The position numbers and the translations under genes are program-made. The notes beneath the pieces were generated by a model. It saw nothing but the letters and a program-made list of their open reading frames with translations, was not told the origin of the DNA and searched no databases. Positions 36,102 to 45,084 of a DNA stretch of 64,000 nt are shown piece after piece. The DNA lies in contig PHBD01000011.1 of NCBI GenBank assembly GCA_002841865.1, positions 157,773 to 221,772 of the forward strand, in the 5' to 3' direction. Each line of letters begins with the position of its first letter. The stretch's first letter is position 1. The DNA comes from Deltaproteobacteria bacterium HGW-Deltaproteobacteria-19. GTDB taxonomy: Bacteria; Desulfobacterota; Syntrophia; Syntrophales; PHBD01.

Positions 36102-37541
36102 TCATCCCCCCGGAGCATCAACGGCTCGAAGTCCGCCTGGATCGGCGGAGCCTTCGCCGGCGGGAAGGGAGATTTCGACGAGCAGGCCACCTCCCGGGGC
36201 GTTGGCGGCCCATACCGTGCCGCCGTGAAGGCGGACGGCCGTCTCCGTGATGGCGAGGCCGAGACCGGTCCCGCCGGTTTCCCTTTCCCGGCCGTCGCCG
36301 ACGCGGTAAAAAGGCTGGAAAAGATGGGGAAGGGCGGCCTCGGGCACGCCCCTGCCATGGTCCCGGATGGCGATGACGCCGTTGGGGCCGGAAGGCGTCC
36401 GGGTGCGCCGGAGGGCGATCTCCACGTCGCTGCCTTCCTTCGTGTAGCGAACGGCGTTTCTCACGACGTTGTCAATGGCCCGTCGCAGCAGGCTCCCGTG
36501 TCCGTTTACGAAACAGGGTTCCATGGCCGTCATCTTCAATCCCCGGTTGAGCCCTTCCGCTTCGAAAGCGGCGTCGGCGGCGATCTCACGAACCATCTGC
36601 GTCAGGTCGATGTCCGTTTTGTCCGTCTCCGAGATTCCCGATTCGGCCTGGTTCAGCGTCAGGATGTGGCCGATCATCTCGTTCAGGCGGCCCGATTCAA
36701 GCTCGATCCGGTCGAGCCATTTCCCCGCTTCCCGGTCCGCTTTCTCGCGGCAGAGTTCGAGTGCCAGGTTGAGACGCGCCAGGGGAGAGCGCAGTTCGTG
36801 GGAGATGTCCCGGAGGAGCGTGCGCTGGGAATTCAGCAGGGATGCGATGCGCTCCGCCATGAGGTCGAAATCCCGGGCCAGCCGCGAGGTCTCGTCGCTT
36901 CTTTTCCCGAGGGTGGGGGCGACGCGAACCGCCAGGTTGCCGGCGGCGAATTCCCGGGCTGCGGCGCCGATCCTGAGAATGGGTACGGTCAGATAGCGTG
37001 CGAGGAGATAGCAGATCAGGCCCGAGACCGTGAAGACCACCAGCAGCCGAACCGTGATGTCCCGCCAGGAGGGAGACCTATCGGGGGGGCGCGGCAGGCC
37101 CGGCATCCCGGATATCATGGTGTAGGTTCCGCCGCCCGGCCCTTTCACGGTGAAGGCCTCCCGCCTTTCCCCGGCGGAGGGAGCAGGAGCTTCCCGCCCG
37201 GCGGCAGTCCCGGGGGGCGCCGCCGGCCTTGCTTCGGATGTCCCCTCCCTTTCCACAAGGTTTTGGCCTCTCTCGTCCAGGAACTCGATCCGGGCGCCGT
37301 TGAGTTCCCGCAGTCGCCTTGAGAAATCGCGAAGGGCGGCGGGTCCTTCCCGTTCATAGATCCAGGCCAGCGCCTGGCCCTGAACGGCCGGGGGAGGGAT
37401 GGGCATGGGAGGATGGTCCTTGCGGAAGGGACCCGATCCGGTCAGCCAGTCCACCGCCAGCACCGCCCCGACCATGATGACCGTCGTCACCCAGAATGAC
37501 AGGCAGATCTTGATAAAAAGGCTGTTTCTGAACTTGTTCAT
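36102..37541 (-). CDS. CpxA-like sensor histidine kinase
   Basis: 479-residue inner-membrane kinase. Membrane segments lie at about 9-31 and 162-182 with a periplasmic sensor of about 130 residues that includes Pro/Ala-rich parts. HAMP follows, then the motif LRDISHELRSPLARLN with H248, and the ATPase domain with NVVRNAVRYT, GRGVPEAALP and GTGLGLAITETAV. The H-box is of the CpxA type. It starts 20 bases after the response regulator stop and is in one operon with it. The signal is unknown; envelope stress is suggested only by family likeness. Confidence 0.9.
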   Translation of the reverse strand: MNKFRNSLFIKICLSFWVTTVIMVGAVLAVDWLTGSGPFRKDHPPMPIPPPAVQGQALAWIYEREGPAALRDFSRRLRELNGARIEFLDERGQNLVEREGTSEARPAAPPGTAAGREAPAPSAGERREAFTVKGPGGGTYTMISGMPGLPRPPDRSPSWRDITVRLLVVFTVSGLICYLLARYLTVPILRIGAAAREFAAGNLAVRVAPTLGKRSDETSRLARDFDLMAERIASLLNSQRTLLRDISHELRSPLARLNLALELCREKADREAGKWLDRIELESGRLNEMIGHILTLNQAESGISETDKTDIDLTQMVREIAADAAFEAEGLNRGLKMTAMEPCFVNGHGSLLRRAIDNVVRNAVRYTKEGSDVEIALRRTRTPSGPNGVIAIRDHGRGVPEAALPHLFQPFYRVGDGRERETGGTGLGLAITETAVRLHGGTVWAANAPGGGLLVEISLPAGEGSADPGGLRAVDAPGG

Positions 37542-37561
37542 CCGTGCAGCTCCATGATCTT

Positions 37562-38296
37562 TCAGCCCACCGACCGGGAACGCACCGGCAGGACGTAGAT
37601 GTAGCCTGCGCCGCGGACGGATTTGATCCGTTCCCGGTCTCCGTTTTCCCGCCCCAGTTTTTTCCGGAGCTTGCTGACGTGTACGTCGATGCTCCGGTCA
37701 TAGGGGGTCAGGGAGCGGCCGAGGACCGTCTGGGTTAGCTCATCCCGCGTGACGATATGACCCGCCCTGCCGAGCAGGATTTCAAGGAGGCTGAACTCGG
37801 CGGCGGTCAGGCTGACGGGCTCGCCGTCACGAAGCACGATGCGCGTTCCCGTCTCCATTTCCACGTCTCCCACGTGGTGCCGGACCGTTGCCGCGGCCAT
37901 CGAGGCCTTTCCCGGCGGATCGCCCGAGCGCCGAAGTATGGCCCGGAGCCGTGCGACCAGCTCCCGCGGATTGAACGGCTTGGGGAGATAGTCGTCCGCC
38001 CCCATTTCCAGGCCGACGATCCGGTCGACGTCGTCGCCCCTTGCGGTCAGCATCAGGACCGGCGTGTCGGTATGGGTGCGGATCCGCTTGAGCACGTCGA
38101 AGCCGTTCTGCTCGCCCGGGAGCATGACATCGAGCACGATGATGCCGTATGACCCGGACAGCACCCTGGCCAGTCCTGTTTCCCCGTCATATGCCGCTTC
38201 AACGCGGAATCCCTCGCGGGTCAGGTATTCGTCCAGCAGTTCGCACAGATCCCTGTCGTCGTCGATCACCAGAATGAGTTTCTTCATGGGTGTCAT
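37562..38296 (-). CDS. CpxR-like OmpR-family response regulator
   Basis: 244 residues. The receiver domain has LVIDDDRDLCELL, the phospho-acceptor D56 in IIVLDVMLPG and the lysine of KPFNPREL. The C-terminal winged helix has LTAAEFSLLEILL and the recognition helix DRSIDVHVSKLRKKLG typical of CpxR/RstA. ATG 38296 follows AGGAGG; the frame upstream to 38548 is rejected as it crosses the regulatory region. Two GTRAA/GTTAA-N5-GTAAA boxes lie between it and the divergent EF-hand gene, consistent with control of both. Confidence 0.92.
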   Translation of the reverse strand: MTPMKKLILVIDDDRDLCELLDEYLTREGFRVEAAYDGETGLARVLSGSYGIIVLDVMLPGEQNGFDVLKRIRTHTDTPVLMLTARGDDVDRIVGLEMGADDYLPKPFNPRELVARLRAILRRSGDPPGKASMAAATVRHHVGDVEMETGTRIVLRDGEPVSLTAAEFSLLEILLGRAGHIVTRDELTQTVLGRSLTPYDRSIDVHVSKLRKKLGRENGDRERIKSVRGAGYIYVLPVRSRSVG

Positions 38297-38411
38297 GGAA
38301 TTCCTCCTGCCCGGCAAGAATTGCCGTCCTCTTTTTCCGGATGCGGAAGCAGTGTCCCTCCTTCCACGCTCCGGAGACAACGTCTCATGGCACAGATTGA
38401 GACTACGGATT

Positions 38412-38426
38412 GTTAAAAATTGTAAA
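38412..38426 (+). promoter_or_regulatory. CpxR-type box 1
   Basis: GTTAA-AAATT-GTAAA. The CpxR consensus is GTAAA-N5-GTAAA, so nine of ten specified bases match. It lies 116 bases upstream of the response regulator start. Confidence 0.6.
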
Positions 38427-38540
38427 GCGAAATCTAAGCCTGTCTCCACAAACCGAAACCACGAATTTCGAAAAGGGGGATGCCGCTGACTCCGGTCCGC
38501 CGATCCAGGTTGCCGTGCCTCCCCATTTTTCTGCGAGTCC

Positions 38541-38555
38541 GTGAACATTTGTAAA
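38541..38555 (+). promoter_or_regulatory. CpxR-type box 2
   Basis: GTGAA-CATTT-GTAAA, nine of ten specified bases of GTAAA-N5-GTAAA. It lies 111 bases upstream of the EF-hand start and points the same way as that gene. Confidence 0.6.
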
Positions 38556-38665
38556 GTTGCGGGGTTCCCTCATCCATGCGCCTGAATGCGGCATGTCGGT
38601 TGCTCTTTCGACCGGTCGGGCACGGCCGATACAAGAGCCCATTCAACCCTAGAAAGGAGGTTGCC

Positions 38666-39475
38666 ATGGTAAGTGGAATCAGCAGCAGCAGCTCCTCAAT
38701 TAACGAGTTGAGGCAGCAGATGTTCAGCAGGATCGACACCAATGAGGACGGGTCGATCGACAAATCCGAGATGACCAGCTTTGTCGGGGAGGATTCATCG
38801 ACTCTTGTGGACGAAATTTTCTCCTCACTGGATACGAACCAGGACGACCTGATCAGCATGCTGGAGAGCGATTCGGGTCTGGCAAAGATGGAACAGGAGA
38901 TGAAGGGCGGCGGCATGTCGGCGCCACCTCCACCGCCCGACCAGGTTTTTGATACGGCCGATGCGGATGAAGACGGAGTCGTCACAAAGGAGGAGCTCAC
39001 GGCCGTCCTGGGTGACGCCGGAGGCAACATCGACGAACTGTTCAGCCAGGTCGATGCAGACGGCGACGGAGTTATTACGAAAGCCGAAGACGAGGCGTTC
39101 CTGGAAAGCATGAACGCCTCCGCTTCCACGGGCAGGCCGGCGCCGCCTCCACCGCCCGACCAGGTTTTTGATACGGCCGATGCGGATGGTGACGGGTACG
39201 TCACCGAAGATGAACTCTCCGCCGTCCTGGGGGACGCCGGGGGGGACATCAGCGAGCTGTTCAGCCGGATCGACACGGACGGCGACGGACTCATTTCCGA
39301 AGCCGAGGACGAGGCGTTTCAGGAAAGCATGACGTCAACGGAGAAGAACGGTCTTGCCGACGGCGGCACGGGCGGCATCGGTGGCCAGGATTGGCGGGCC
39401 AGAATGTTCGAGACGATGCAGCAGGGTTCCGGTGCGGCTGCATCATCCGGCTTCTCGACGTCTTTTTACGCGTAA
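38666..39475 (+). CDS. EF-hand calcium-binding protein with duplicated Pro-linker module
   Basis: 269 residues with six EF-hand loops: DTNEDGSIDKSE, a degenerate DTNQDDLISMLE, DADEDGVVTKEE, DADGDGVITKAE, DADGDGYVTEDE and DTDGDGLISEAE. Loops three-four and five-six are in a tandem 73-residue module that begins with PPPPPDQVFDTADAD. There is a Ser-rich N-terminus and no classical signal peptide, so its place is unclear. Calcium binding is expected from the loop residues. ATG 38666 follows AAAGGAGG. The gene is divergent from the CpxAR-like system, preceded by a CpxR-type box, and ends before a strong terminator. Confidence 0.88.
   Translation: MVSGISSSSSSINELRQQMFSRIDTNEDGSIDKSEMTSFVGEDSSTLVDEIFSSLDTNQDDLISMLESDSGLAKMEQEMKGGGMSAPPPPPDQVFDTADADEDGVVTKEELTAVLGDAGGNIDELFSQVDADGDGVITKAEDEAFLESMNASASTGRPAPPPPPDQVFDTADADGDGYVTEDELSAVLGDAGGDISELFSRIDTDGDGLISEAEDEAFQESMTSTEKNGLADGGTGGIGGQDWRARMFETMQQGSGAAASSGFSTSFYA
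38921..39358 (+). repeat. Two-copy 219-base tandem duplication inside the EF-hand gene
   Basis: The segment starting CCTCCACCGCCCGACC at 38927 recurs at 39146, 219 bases (73 codons) later. The first 45 bases of each copy are nearly identical, with more divergence further on. The in-frame length points to duplication of a two-EF-hand module. Confidence 0.8.
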
Positions 39476-39540
39476 CATTTCTTTTTTCCGGCCGGCGGTC
39501 CGAGACCCCGCCGGCCCTCATCCCGGCTGTGCCTGACAGA

Positions 39541-39575
39541 GCCGCTGCTCAGAAAGAGCAGCGGCCTTTTTTATT
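39541..39575 (+). terminator. Strong intrinsic terminator after the EF-hand gene
   Basis: GCCGCTGCTC (39541-39550), AGAAA loop, GAGCAGCGGC (39556-39565), a perfect 10-base-pair stem followed by CTTTTTTATT. Confidence 0.9.
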
Positions 39576-39647
39576 CTTACGCTGTCCGGTTGTTTCGTCG
39601 AACCGTGCGGCCGGAGATGGGGATGCGAAAGAGGGACTGAAAGCCCC

Positions 39648-41474
39648 TCAGGGGCGGGGCCCCCACAGGACGTCCCGGAGCCCCGAGAAGCGGACGGTCC
39701 GGCGGGCGCAGGCGGTGGTGAAGACGTCCTGTCGCCCGCAGATCTCGATCCGCTCCCGGGCCCGGGTGACGGCGGTGTAGAGGAGCTCCCGCGTCAGGAC
39801 CGGTGTATCCCGGTCCGGCAGGACCAGGAGAACCCGGTCGAACTCGGATCCCTGGCTCTTGTGGACCGTCGTGGCCCACACGGTCTCGTGCTCCGGCAGC
39901 CGCGTCGGCGGCAGGGAGCGGAGCGACCCGTCGGGGCTCCTGAAGAAGGCACGTAGCTCGCCCCCGGCCTCCCGGTCGGGCAGAATCCTCCCCACGTCGC
40001 CGTTGAAGAGACGGAGGGAGTAGTCGTTCCGGTTGATCATGACCGGCCTGCCCGCGTACCAGCGTCCCTCCGGCCGGATGAGTCCCCGCCGGCGAAGGAT
40101 CCGCTCCACGAGGCCGTTGACGGCGGCCACTCCGTAGGGACCCTCGCGGAGGGCGCAGAGGATCCGGAAGCGGTCCAGGAGCTTGAGGGCCGCCTCCGGA
40201 TCGGCGGCGTCCAGGGAATCTGCCGGCCATTCGCCGATGCGCTCCTCCAGGAGACGCGGCAGGGCTTCAGGCCGCGGCAGGTCCAGCCAGTGGAGATCGC
40301 CAAAGCGCCCGCTCCGGGCCGCATCGAGGGCGAGCCTTCCATCTCCCGCATTGACGGCATGGCTGACCGCTCCGATGCCACTGTCCTCCCCGAATCGCCA
40401 GCTCTTCCGGAGCCCGACGATGCAGTCGCCCATGACGGCGGTCTCTTCCCCCGGCTCCGCGGCGGGAAGCGTCTCTCCTGTTGTCTTCTCATATCGTATC
40501 CGGTGGCCGGAGGAGTAGCCGTGGTCGCGGCCGGTGTTGCAGATATCCCCAAGAACGGCCCCCGCCTCCACGGAGGCGAGCTGGTCCCGGTCTCCCAGGA
40601 GGATCAGGCGGGTCCGGGCCGGCAGGGCCTGGACAAGGCGGGAGAAGAGCGCCAGGTCCACCATGGATGCCTCGTCGACCACGACCGCGTCCGCAACCAG
40701 GGGATGGGCGGCGTCGTGACGGAACGAGGCCGTTCCGGGGAGGCTTCCCAGGAGCCGATGGACCGTCGATGCCTCGTCGGGAATGCGTGCCCGGACGGAC
40801 TCGGGGCAGGGCAGGGTGCGGGCGACTTCCCGGATGGACTCCTGCAGGCGGGCCGCCGCCTTGCCCGTCGGGGCGGCCAGGGCGATGCGGAATCCCGTGC
40901 CGCTCTGCTCGATCAGCAGCGCCAGGATCTTGGCCACCGTGTAAGTCTTTCCCGTTCCCGGGCCGCCGGAGAGGACGCAGAGCCGCTTTGTCACCGCCGT
41001 AAAGGCAGCGACCTTCTGCCAGTCCGTCCCGTCACCGGCGGGAGGGAACAGGCGGTTCAGGCCGTCCCGGAGGACCGTCCCGTTGACCCCCCCGGGATCG
41101 TCGGCGGCGCGCCCCCGAAGTCCCTCCGCCAGCTTCCGCTCGTAGTCCCAGTAGCGGTACAGATAAAACCTCGTCCCGTCCAGGACCAGGGGCCTCCAGT
41201 CTCCGGGCCGGCCGACGGCGGGGCTCTTCGCCAGGATCTCCAGCCAGTGCTCCAGGGGCGGGAAGCGGCGCCTGCCGTCCTCTTGCACTGCGGGGATGCG
41301 ACCGGCCGCGTCGGCCAGGTCCAGGCAGATGTGGCCTTCCACGCGGGCGCGGCTTGCCAGGGCCGCGGCGAGGGCGATCTCCGGCGCCTCTCCGCCGCCG
41401 AGCCGCTCCGCCAGACGGGCGAACTGGAGGTCCAGTTCCGAAAAATCCTGATTTCCATCCCGTTCGAAGGACAT
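39648..41474 (-). CDS. recD: Exodeoxyribonuclease V, alpha subunit (RecD)
   Basis: 608-residue 5'-3' helicase subunit of RecBCD, normal length. Walker A is GGPGTGKTYTVAK and Walker B-like VVDEASMVDLALF follows. Later helicase motifs include LGDRDQLASVEAGAVLGD, MINRNDY and VWATTVHKSQGSEFD near the C-terminus. ATG 41474 has AAGGGG upstream; the frame extends 40 codons into recB and is rejected. It begins 11 bases after the recB stop, last in recC-recB-recD. A GCCCC-TGA-GGGGC hairpin overlaps its stop codon and may help termination. Confidence 0.95.
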   Translation of the reverse strand: MSFERDGNQDFSELDLQFARLAERLGGGEAPEIALAAALASRARVEGHICLDLADAAGRIPAVQEDGRRRFPPLEHWLEILAKSPAVGRPGDWRPLVLDGTRFYLYRYWDYERKLAEGLRGRAADDPGGVNGTVLRDGLNRLFPPAGDGTDWQKVAAFTAVTKRLCVLSGGPGTGKTYTVAKILALLIEQSGTGFRIALAAPTGKAAARLQESIREVARTLPCPESVRARIPDEASTVHRLLGSLPGTASFRHDAAHPLVADAVVVDEASMVDLALFSRLVQALPARTRLILLGDRDQLASVEAGAVLGDICNTGRDHGYSSGHRIRYEKTTGETLPAAEPGEETAVMGDCIVGLRKSWRFGEDSGIGAVSHAVNAGDGRLALDAARSGRFGDLHWLDLPRPEALPRLLEERIGEWPADSLDAADPEAALKLLDRFRILCALREGPYGVAAVNGLVERILRRRGLIRPEGRWYAGRPVMINRNDYSLRLFNGDVGRILPDREAGGELRAFFRSPDGSLRSLPPTRLPEHETVWATTVHKSQGSEFDRVLLVLPDRDTPVLTRELLYTAVTRARERIEICGRQDVFTTACARRTVRFSGLRDVLWGPRP

Positions 41475-41484
41475 GTTCACCCCT

Positions 41485-44400
41485 TCATTCCAGGAGGCCC
41501 CGGACCAGGGCTTCCACAGTCTCCCGATCAGGCCTTGTCCTGTAAAGGCCGCAATCCGGTGCCTTTTGCGGGTCGACGCCCCGGAGAAAGACATAGCAGA
41601 CGCCGCCGAAGTGCGTCTCGTAATCGTAGCCCGGCACCCGCCGGGCCAGCCAGCGGTCCAGGGCCACGACGTAGAGGAGGTACTGGAGGACGTACAGGTC
41701 CTCCTCCATGGCCTCCGTCAGGCGCTCAGGGCCGTAGTCCTCGACCCGGCCGCCGAGGAAGTTCGATTTCCAGTCCACGAGCCAGAACCGGTCCCCGGAG
41801 CGGAACACGAGATCCATGTAGCCCTTGAGGAAGCCCCGGACGGGGTCGAACCGCAGGCGTCCGATCCGTTCCGGGATGGAGGAGGGAACGTCGGCGAGGC
41901 CGCTCAGGATTTCCCGAAGCCGCCCCGGAGTCAGTTGTTTCAGCGGAAAGTGGAACTCCAGTTCGGAGAGCCGGTCGGCCGCAGGGATCTGCGACAGGGT
42001 GGGGCCGTCGGCTGCGCCGAAGGGCGCCGCCAGGACCTTTCCAACCGTCTCCGCAACGGCGTCCCGCCACTCGGGCCCGAACCCGTGGCGGTGGAGTTTC
42101 TCTTCAATCAGCCCGCTCTGGATCTCCGGGTCCGTCTCCGTGAAGTCCAGGTGCTCCAGGAGGTCATGGAAAAAGGTCCCCGCCCGGGCCCCCCGGGGGA
42201 AGGCGAAGATGCCCGCGGGTTCTTCCGTCGCGACACCTCCGGGAGCGGTACCGTCCCGGTCGGGGAGGTCCGGGGCGGCCTCGACCGGGATTGTGCCGGT
42301 CTCCGTCCGGTCCGCCGTGAGCCAGGAGAAGCTGGCGACGCGCCAGTCCCGGGGGATTGTGCTGGCGAACGGCCGGACATGGAGGTGTTCCAAAATCTCC
42401 TGCGAGGGGATGACGACAGCGAACGTTCCGTCCGGAGGTTCCGACACGCTGACCGATCCACCGGCACGGGCGGCGAGGTCTTCCAGGTCGCCGCGCATAT
42501 CGTTGTCGTCCAGGCGGGAGAAGCGTTCCGCTGCGGCTCCGCAGACGTCCTCCGGGTCGTCTGCGGGAAGATGGAGGGTCCGGGCCAGTGCCGAGGTGCC
42601 GGCATCCTTGAAAGGTCCCCAGGCGACGTAGCAGCGGTGCTTGGCCCTGGTCAGGGCCACGTAGAGAAGGCGGATGTTCTCGGCCATTTCCTCCCGCATT
42701 GCCCGGGGAAGGTTGCCCGCCCTCAGCGGGTCGAGAACGAGAAGGGGCCGCCAACCGTCGTCCGGATCGTGATAGAGGTAGGTTTCCTGTTCCCGGACCC
42801 GGGAGCCGGTCCACAGGAACGGGCAGAAGACCACGGGGTACTGGAGTCCCTTGCTCTTGTGGATCGTGACGATTCTGACCGCGTCGGCGTCCTTTTCCAG
42901 GCGGAGTTCCTGCTCCTCCGGCCGCGTGCCCTCCGTGCGGGCCTTTTCGCTCCGCTGCCGGGACAGCCACTTCATGAGCCCCGGCGGGCCGAGTCGCCGG
43001 GAGGAGGCCTCGCCGTGGAGCAGTTCCCCCAGGTGGAGGACGTTCGTCAGTCGCCGCTCGCCGTCGGGAAACGTCAGGAGCCGCTCCCGGACGCCCTCTG
43101 CCCGCAGCAGCTCCCGGAACATGGGCATGAAGCCGGCCCGTCCCCAGAGATCCGCGTATCCGCGGAACCGGGCGACGCGGGCCTCCCAGAGGCGCTCTGT
43201 TTTAAGCTCCTCCTCGATCCGGATGCCGCTCAACCCGAGCATTTCCGTCGCCAGGGCGGCCTTCAGGTATCCCTCGCGGCCCGGCTCCGCCGCCGCTGCC
43301 AGGACCTGCTCCAGTTCCCCCGCCTCGCCGGAGTCGAAGACGTTCTCGGCGCTATGGATGACTGCGGGGATCCCCAGTCGCTTCAGGGCCTCCCGAACGT
43401 CCCGGGCCTCGAAACGGTCCCGGACGAGTACCGCCACATCCCCTTCCCGGAGGGGCTCGCTCCCGATGAGGACCCGGTCCTCCCGGCCGAGACGGAGCAG
43501 GCGGGAGATTTCCGCCGCCACAGCTTCCGTGATGATCGCCTTCGTCCGGGCCTTGCTGCCGGCCGCCCCGGCGGCGGCCAGCCGGTCGCTCCCGAAGAAC
43601 CAGACGTTCAGGGGAGGGGCCGACTGCCCGTCCTCCAAGAGGTACGGCCGGTCCGGCACTTCCCCTGCCGTGGCCTCGTGGAAGGCGATGTCCCGGTACA
43701 GGAACGGGTTTTCCACGCCCGAGAAAATGGCGTTCACGGCGGCAACGAGGTTCGGTTCGGACCGCCAGTTCTCCGTCAGGGTGTAGCGACGGTCCACGTG
43801 GCGGGAGGCCCGGATGTAGGCGAACAGGTCGGCGCCGCGGAAGCTGTAGATCGCCTGCTTCGGGTCGCCGATCAGGAAGAGGATGCGGTCGCCGCTGCCG
43901 AAGACGGTCTGGAAAATGGCGTACTGTACCGGGTCCGTATCCTGGAACTCGTCGATGAGGGCCGCTTTGTAACGCTCCCGGAGACGATCGGCCAGGCGTT
44001 TCCCTGTTGGTTTTTCCAGCGCCCCTTGCAGGTCCAGGAGGAGGTCGTCGAAGGACTGGAGGTTCCGCTTTCGTTTCCGGGCGTCGAGTTCCTCCGGGAG
44101 CCGGCGGATCGCTTCGGCCTTGAGGAAGAGGAGAAGGCCCTCCATCTGTTCCTCCAGGGCGGCGTGCCGCTCCAGGAACTCCGCGCAGAGGCCGAAAAAC
44201 GCATGCTCCGGCGTCGCCTTTCCTTTGTTTGTTCCCGCCTTCAGGGCCTCCGGAGTGAGCTTTTCCAGCACGTCCGGGACGGGGATCCCGGATCCGGCGC
44301 ATGCATACCCGTCCAGGGCTGAGACAATGCCATCCGGGTCACGGTACTTGCTCCTGCTCAGGCCCGGGGTTCTCAGGAGGGCTGCCACGTCTTCCCGCTC

Positions 44401-45084
44401 CGCCGCCCAGGCGGCCTGCAGGCGGGCGAGGGACGCCCGGAACGGCTCCAGGGCGGCAAGAGCCACCGGCAGGGCCTCGGGGACGATCTTGAGGTTCGGG
44501 TCCAGGGAGCGTCGCCTTGTCAGCTCCAGGAAGGCATCGGGTCCGGCGCCGCGCTTCATGGCGAAGGCGACGAACTCCCGGGGGGCGTCGTAGAAGTGCC
44601 GGCGCCAGAAGTCCCGGAAGACCTCCCGCCGGAGGTCCTCGATGTCCGGCGTCATCTCCGTTCCGAAAAGGCTCAGGCTCTCGAAGACGTTCTCCCGGAG
44701 GGCCCGCTGGCAGAAGGCGTGAATCGTGGCGATGGGGACCTCGTCGAAATCCCGCAGGGCGTCCCGGAGGACGCGCAGGGCGTGGCGGGGCCGGGGATGC
44801 TTCTTCACCAGGCCGTCCAGGAAGGGGTCTCCCGGCCGGCCGCCCGCCTCGAAGGCCCCCATGGCTTCGCGGATGCGGTTCCGGATCCGGTCACGGAGCT
44901 CCTCCGTGGCGGCCTCCGTGAAGGTGACGACGAGGATCCGCCGGGCCTCCAGCCCCTGCTCCAGGAGGAGCCGGAGGAAGATGGCCTCGATGGCGTAGGT
45001 CTTCCCCGTTCCGGCGTTGGCCTCGATGAGGTTCGTCCCCCCGAGGGGGCTGGAAAGGAGGTCGAAGGGCCGCGGATCCGCCAT
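41485..45084 (-). CDS. recB: Exodeoxyribonuclease V, beta subunit (RecB)
   Basis: 1199-residue 3'-5' helicase and nuclease subunit. Walker A is EANAGTGKTYAIEAI, with VTFTEAATEELRDRIR, LIDEFQDTDPVQY and VRIVTIHKSKGLQYPVVF as further UvrD-type motifs. The C-terminal nuclease domain shows FFHDLLEHLDF, GYMDLVF and VDWKSN, which carry the metal-binding His/Asp and catalytic lysine. ATG 45084 overlaps the recC stop by one base (TGATG), so the two are translationally coupled; the 47-codon upstream extension is rejected. RecBCD repairs double-strand breaks and degrades foreign linear DNA. Confidence 0.96.
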   Translation of the reverse strand: MADPRPFDLLSSPLGGTNLIEANAGTGKTYAIEAIFLRLLLEQGLEARRILVVTFTEAATEELRDRIRNRIREAMGAFEAGGRPGDPFLDGLVKKHPRPRHALRVLRDALRDFDEVPIATIHAFCQRALRENVFESLSLFGTEMTPDIEDLRREVFRDFWRRHFYDAPREFVAFAMKRGAGPDAFLELTRRRSLDPNLKIVPEALPVALAALEPFRASLARLQAAWAAEREDVAALLRTPGLSRSKYRDPDGIVSALDGYACAGSGIPVPDVLEKLTPEALKAGTNKGKATPEHAFFGLCAEFLERHAALEEQMEGLLLFLKAEAIRRLPEELDARKRKRNLQSFDDLLLDLQGALEKPTGKRLADRLRERYKAALIDEFQDTDPVQYAIFQTVFGSGDRILFLIGDPKQAIYSFRGADLFAYIRASRHVDRRYTLTENWRSEPNLVAAVNAIFSGVENPFLYRDIAFHEATAGEVPDRPYLLEDGQSAPPLNVWFFGSDRLAAAGAAGSKARTKAIITEAVAAEISRLLRLGREDRVLIGSEPLREGDVAVLVRDRFEARDVREALKRLGIPAVIHSAENVFDSGEAGELEQVLAAAAEPGREGYLKAALATEMLGLSGIRIEEELKTERLWEARVARFRGYADLWGRAGFMPMFRELLRAEGVRERLLTFPDGERRLTNVLHLGELLHGEASSRRLGPPGLMKWLSRQRSEKARTEGTRPEEQELRLEKDADAVRIVTIHKSKGLQYPVVFCPFLWTGSRVREQETYLYHDPDDGWRPLLVLDPLRAGNLPRAMREEMAENIRLLYVALTRAKHRCYVAWGPFKDAGTSALARTLHLPADDPEDVCGAAAERFSRLDDNDMRGDLEDLAARAGGSVSVSEPPDGTFAVVIPSQEILEHLHVRPFASTIPRDWRVASFSWLTADRTETGTIPVEAAPDLPDRDGTAPGGVATEEPAGIFAFPRGARAGTFFHDLLEHLDFTETDPEIQSGLIEEKLHRHGFGPEWRDAVAETVGKVLAAPFGAADGPTLSQIPAADRLSELEFHFPLKQLTPGRLREILSGLADVPSSIPERIGRLRFDPVRGFLKGYMDLVFRSGDRFWLVDWKSNFLGGRVEDYGPERLTEAMEEDLYVLQYLLYVVALDRWLARRVPGYDYETHFGGVCYVFLRGVDPQKAPDCGLYRTRPDRETVEALVRGLLE

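Larger units (their letters stand above)
38297..38665. other. 369-base divergent control region between cpxR-like and EF-hand genes
   Basis: No gene. It contains two CpxR-type direct-repeat boxes (38412-38426 and 38541-38555), each about 110-115 bases from the start codon on its side, and the AAAGGAGG ribosome site of the EF-hand gene. AT-rich around 38400-38440. Confidence 0.7.

Noticed and set aside
41473..44322. A 949-codon plus-strand frame
   Set aside because: Antisense to recB; no motifs.
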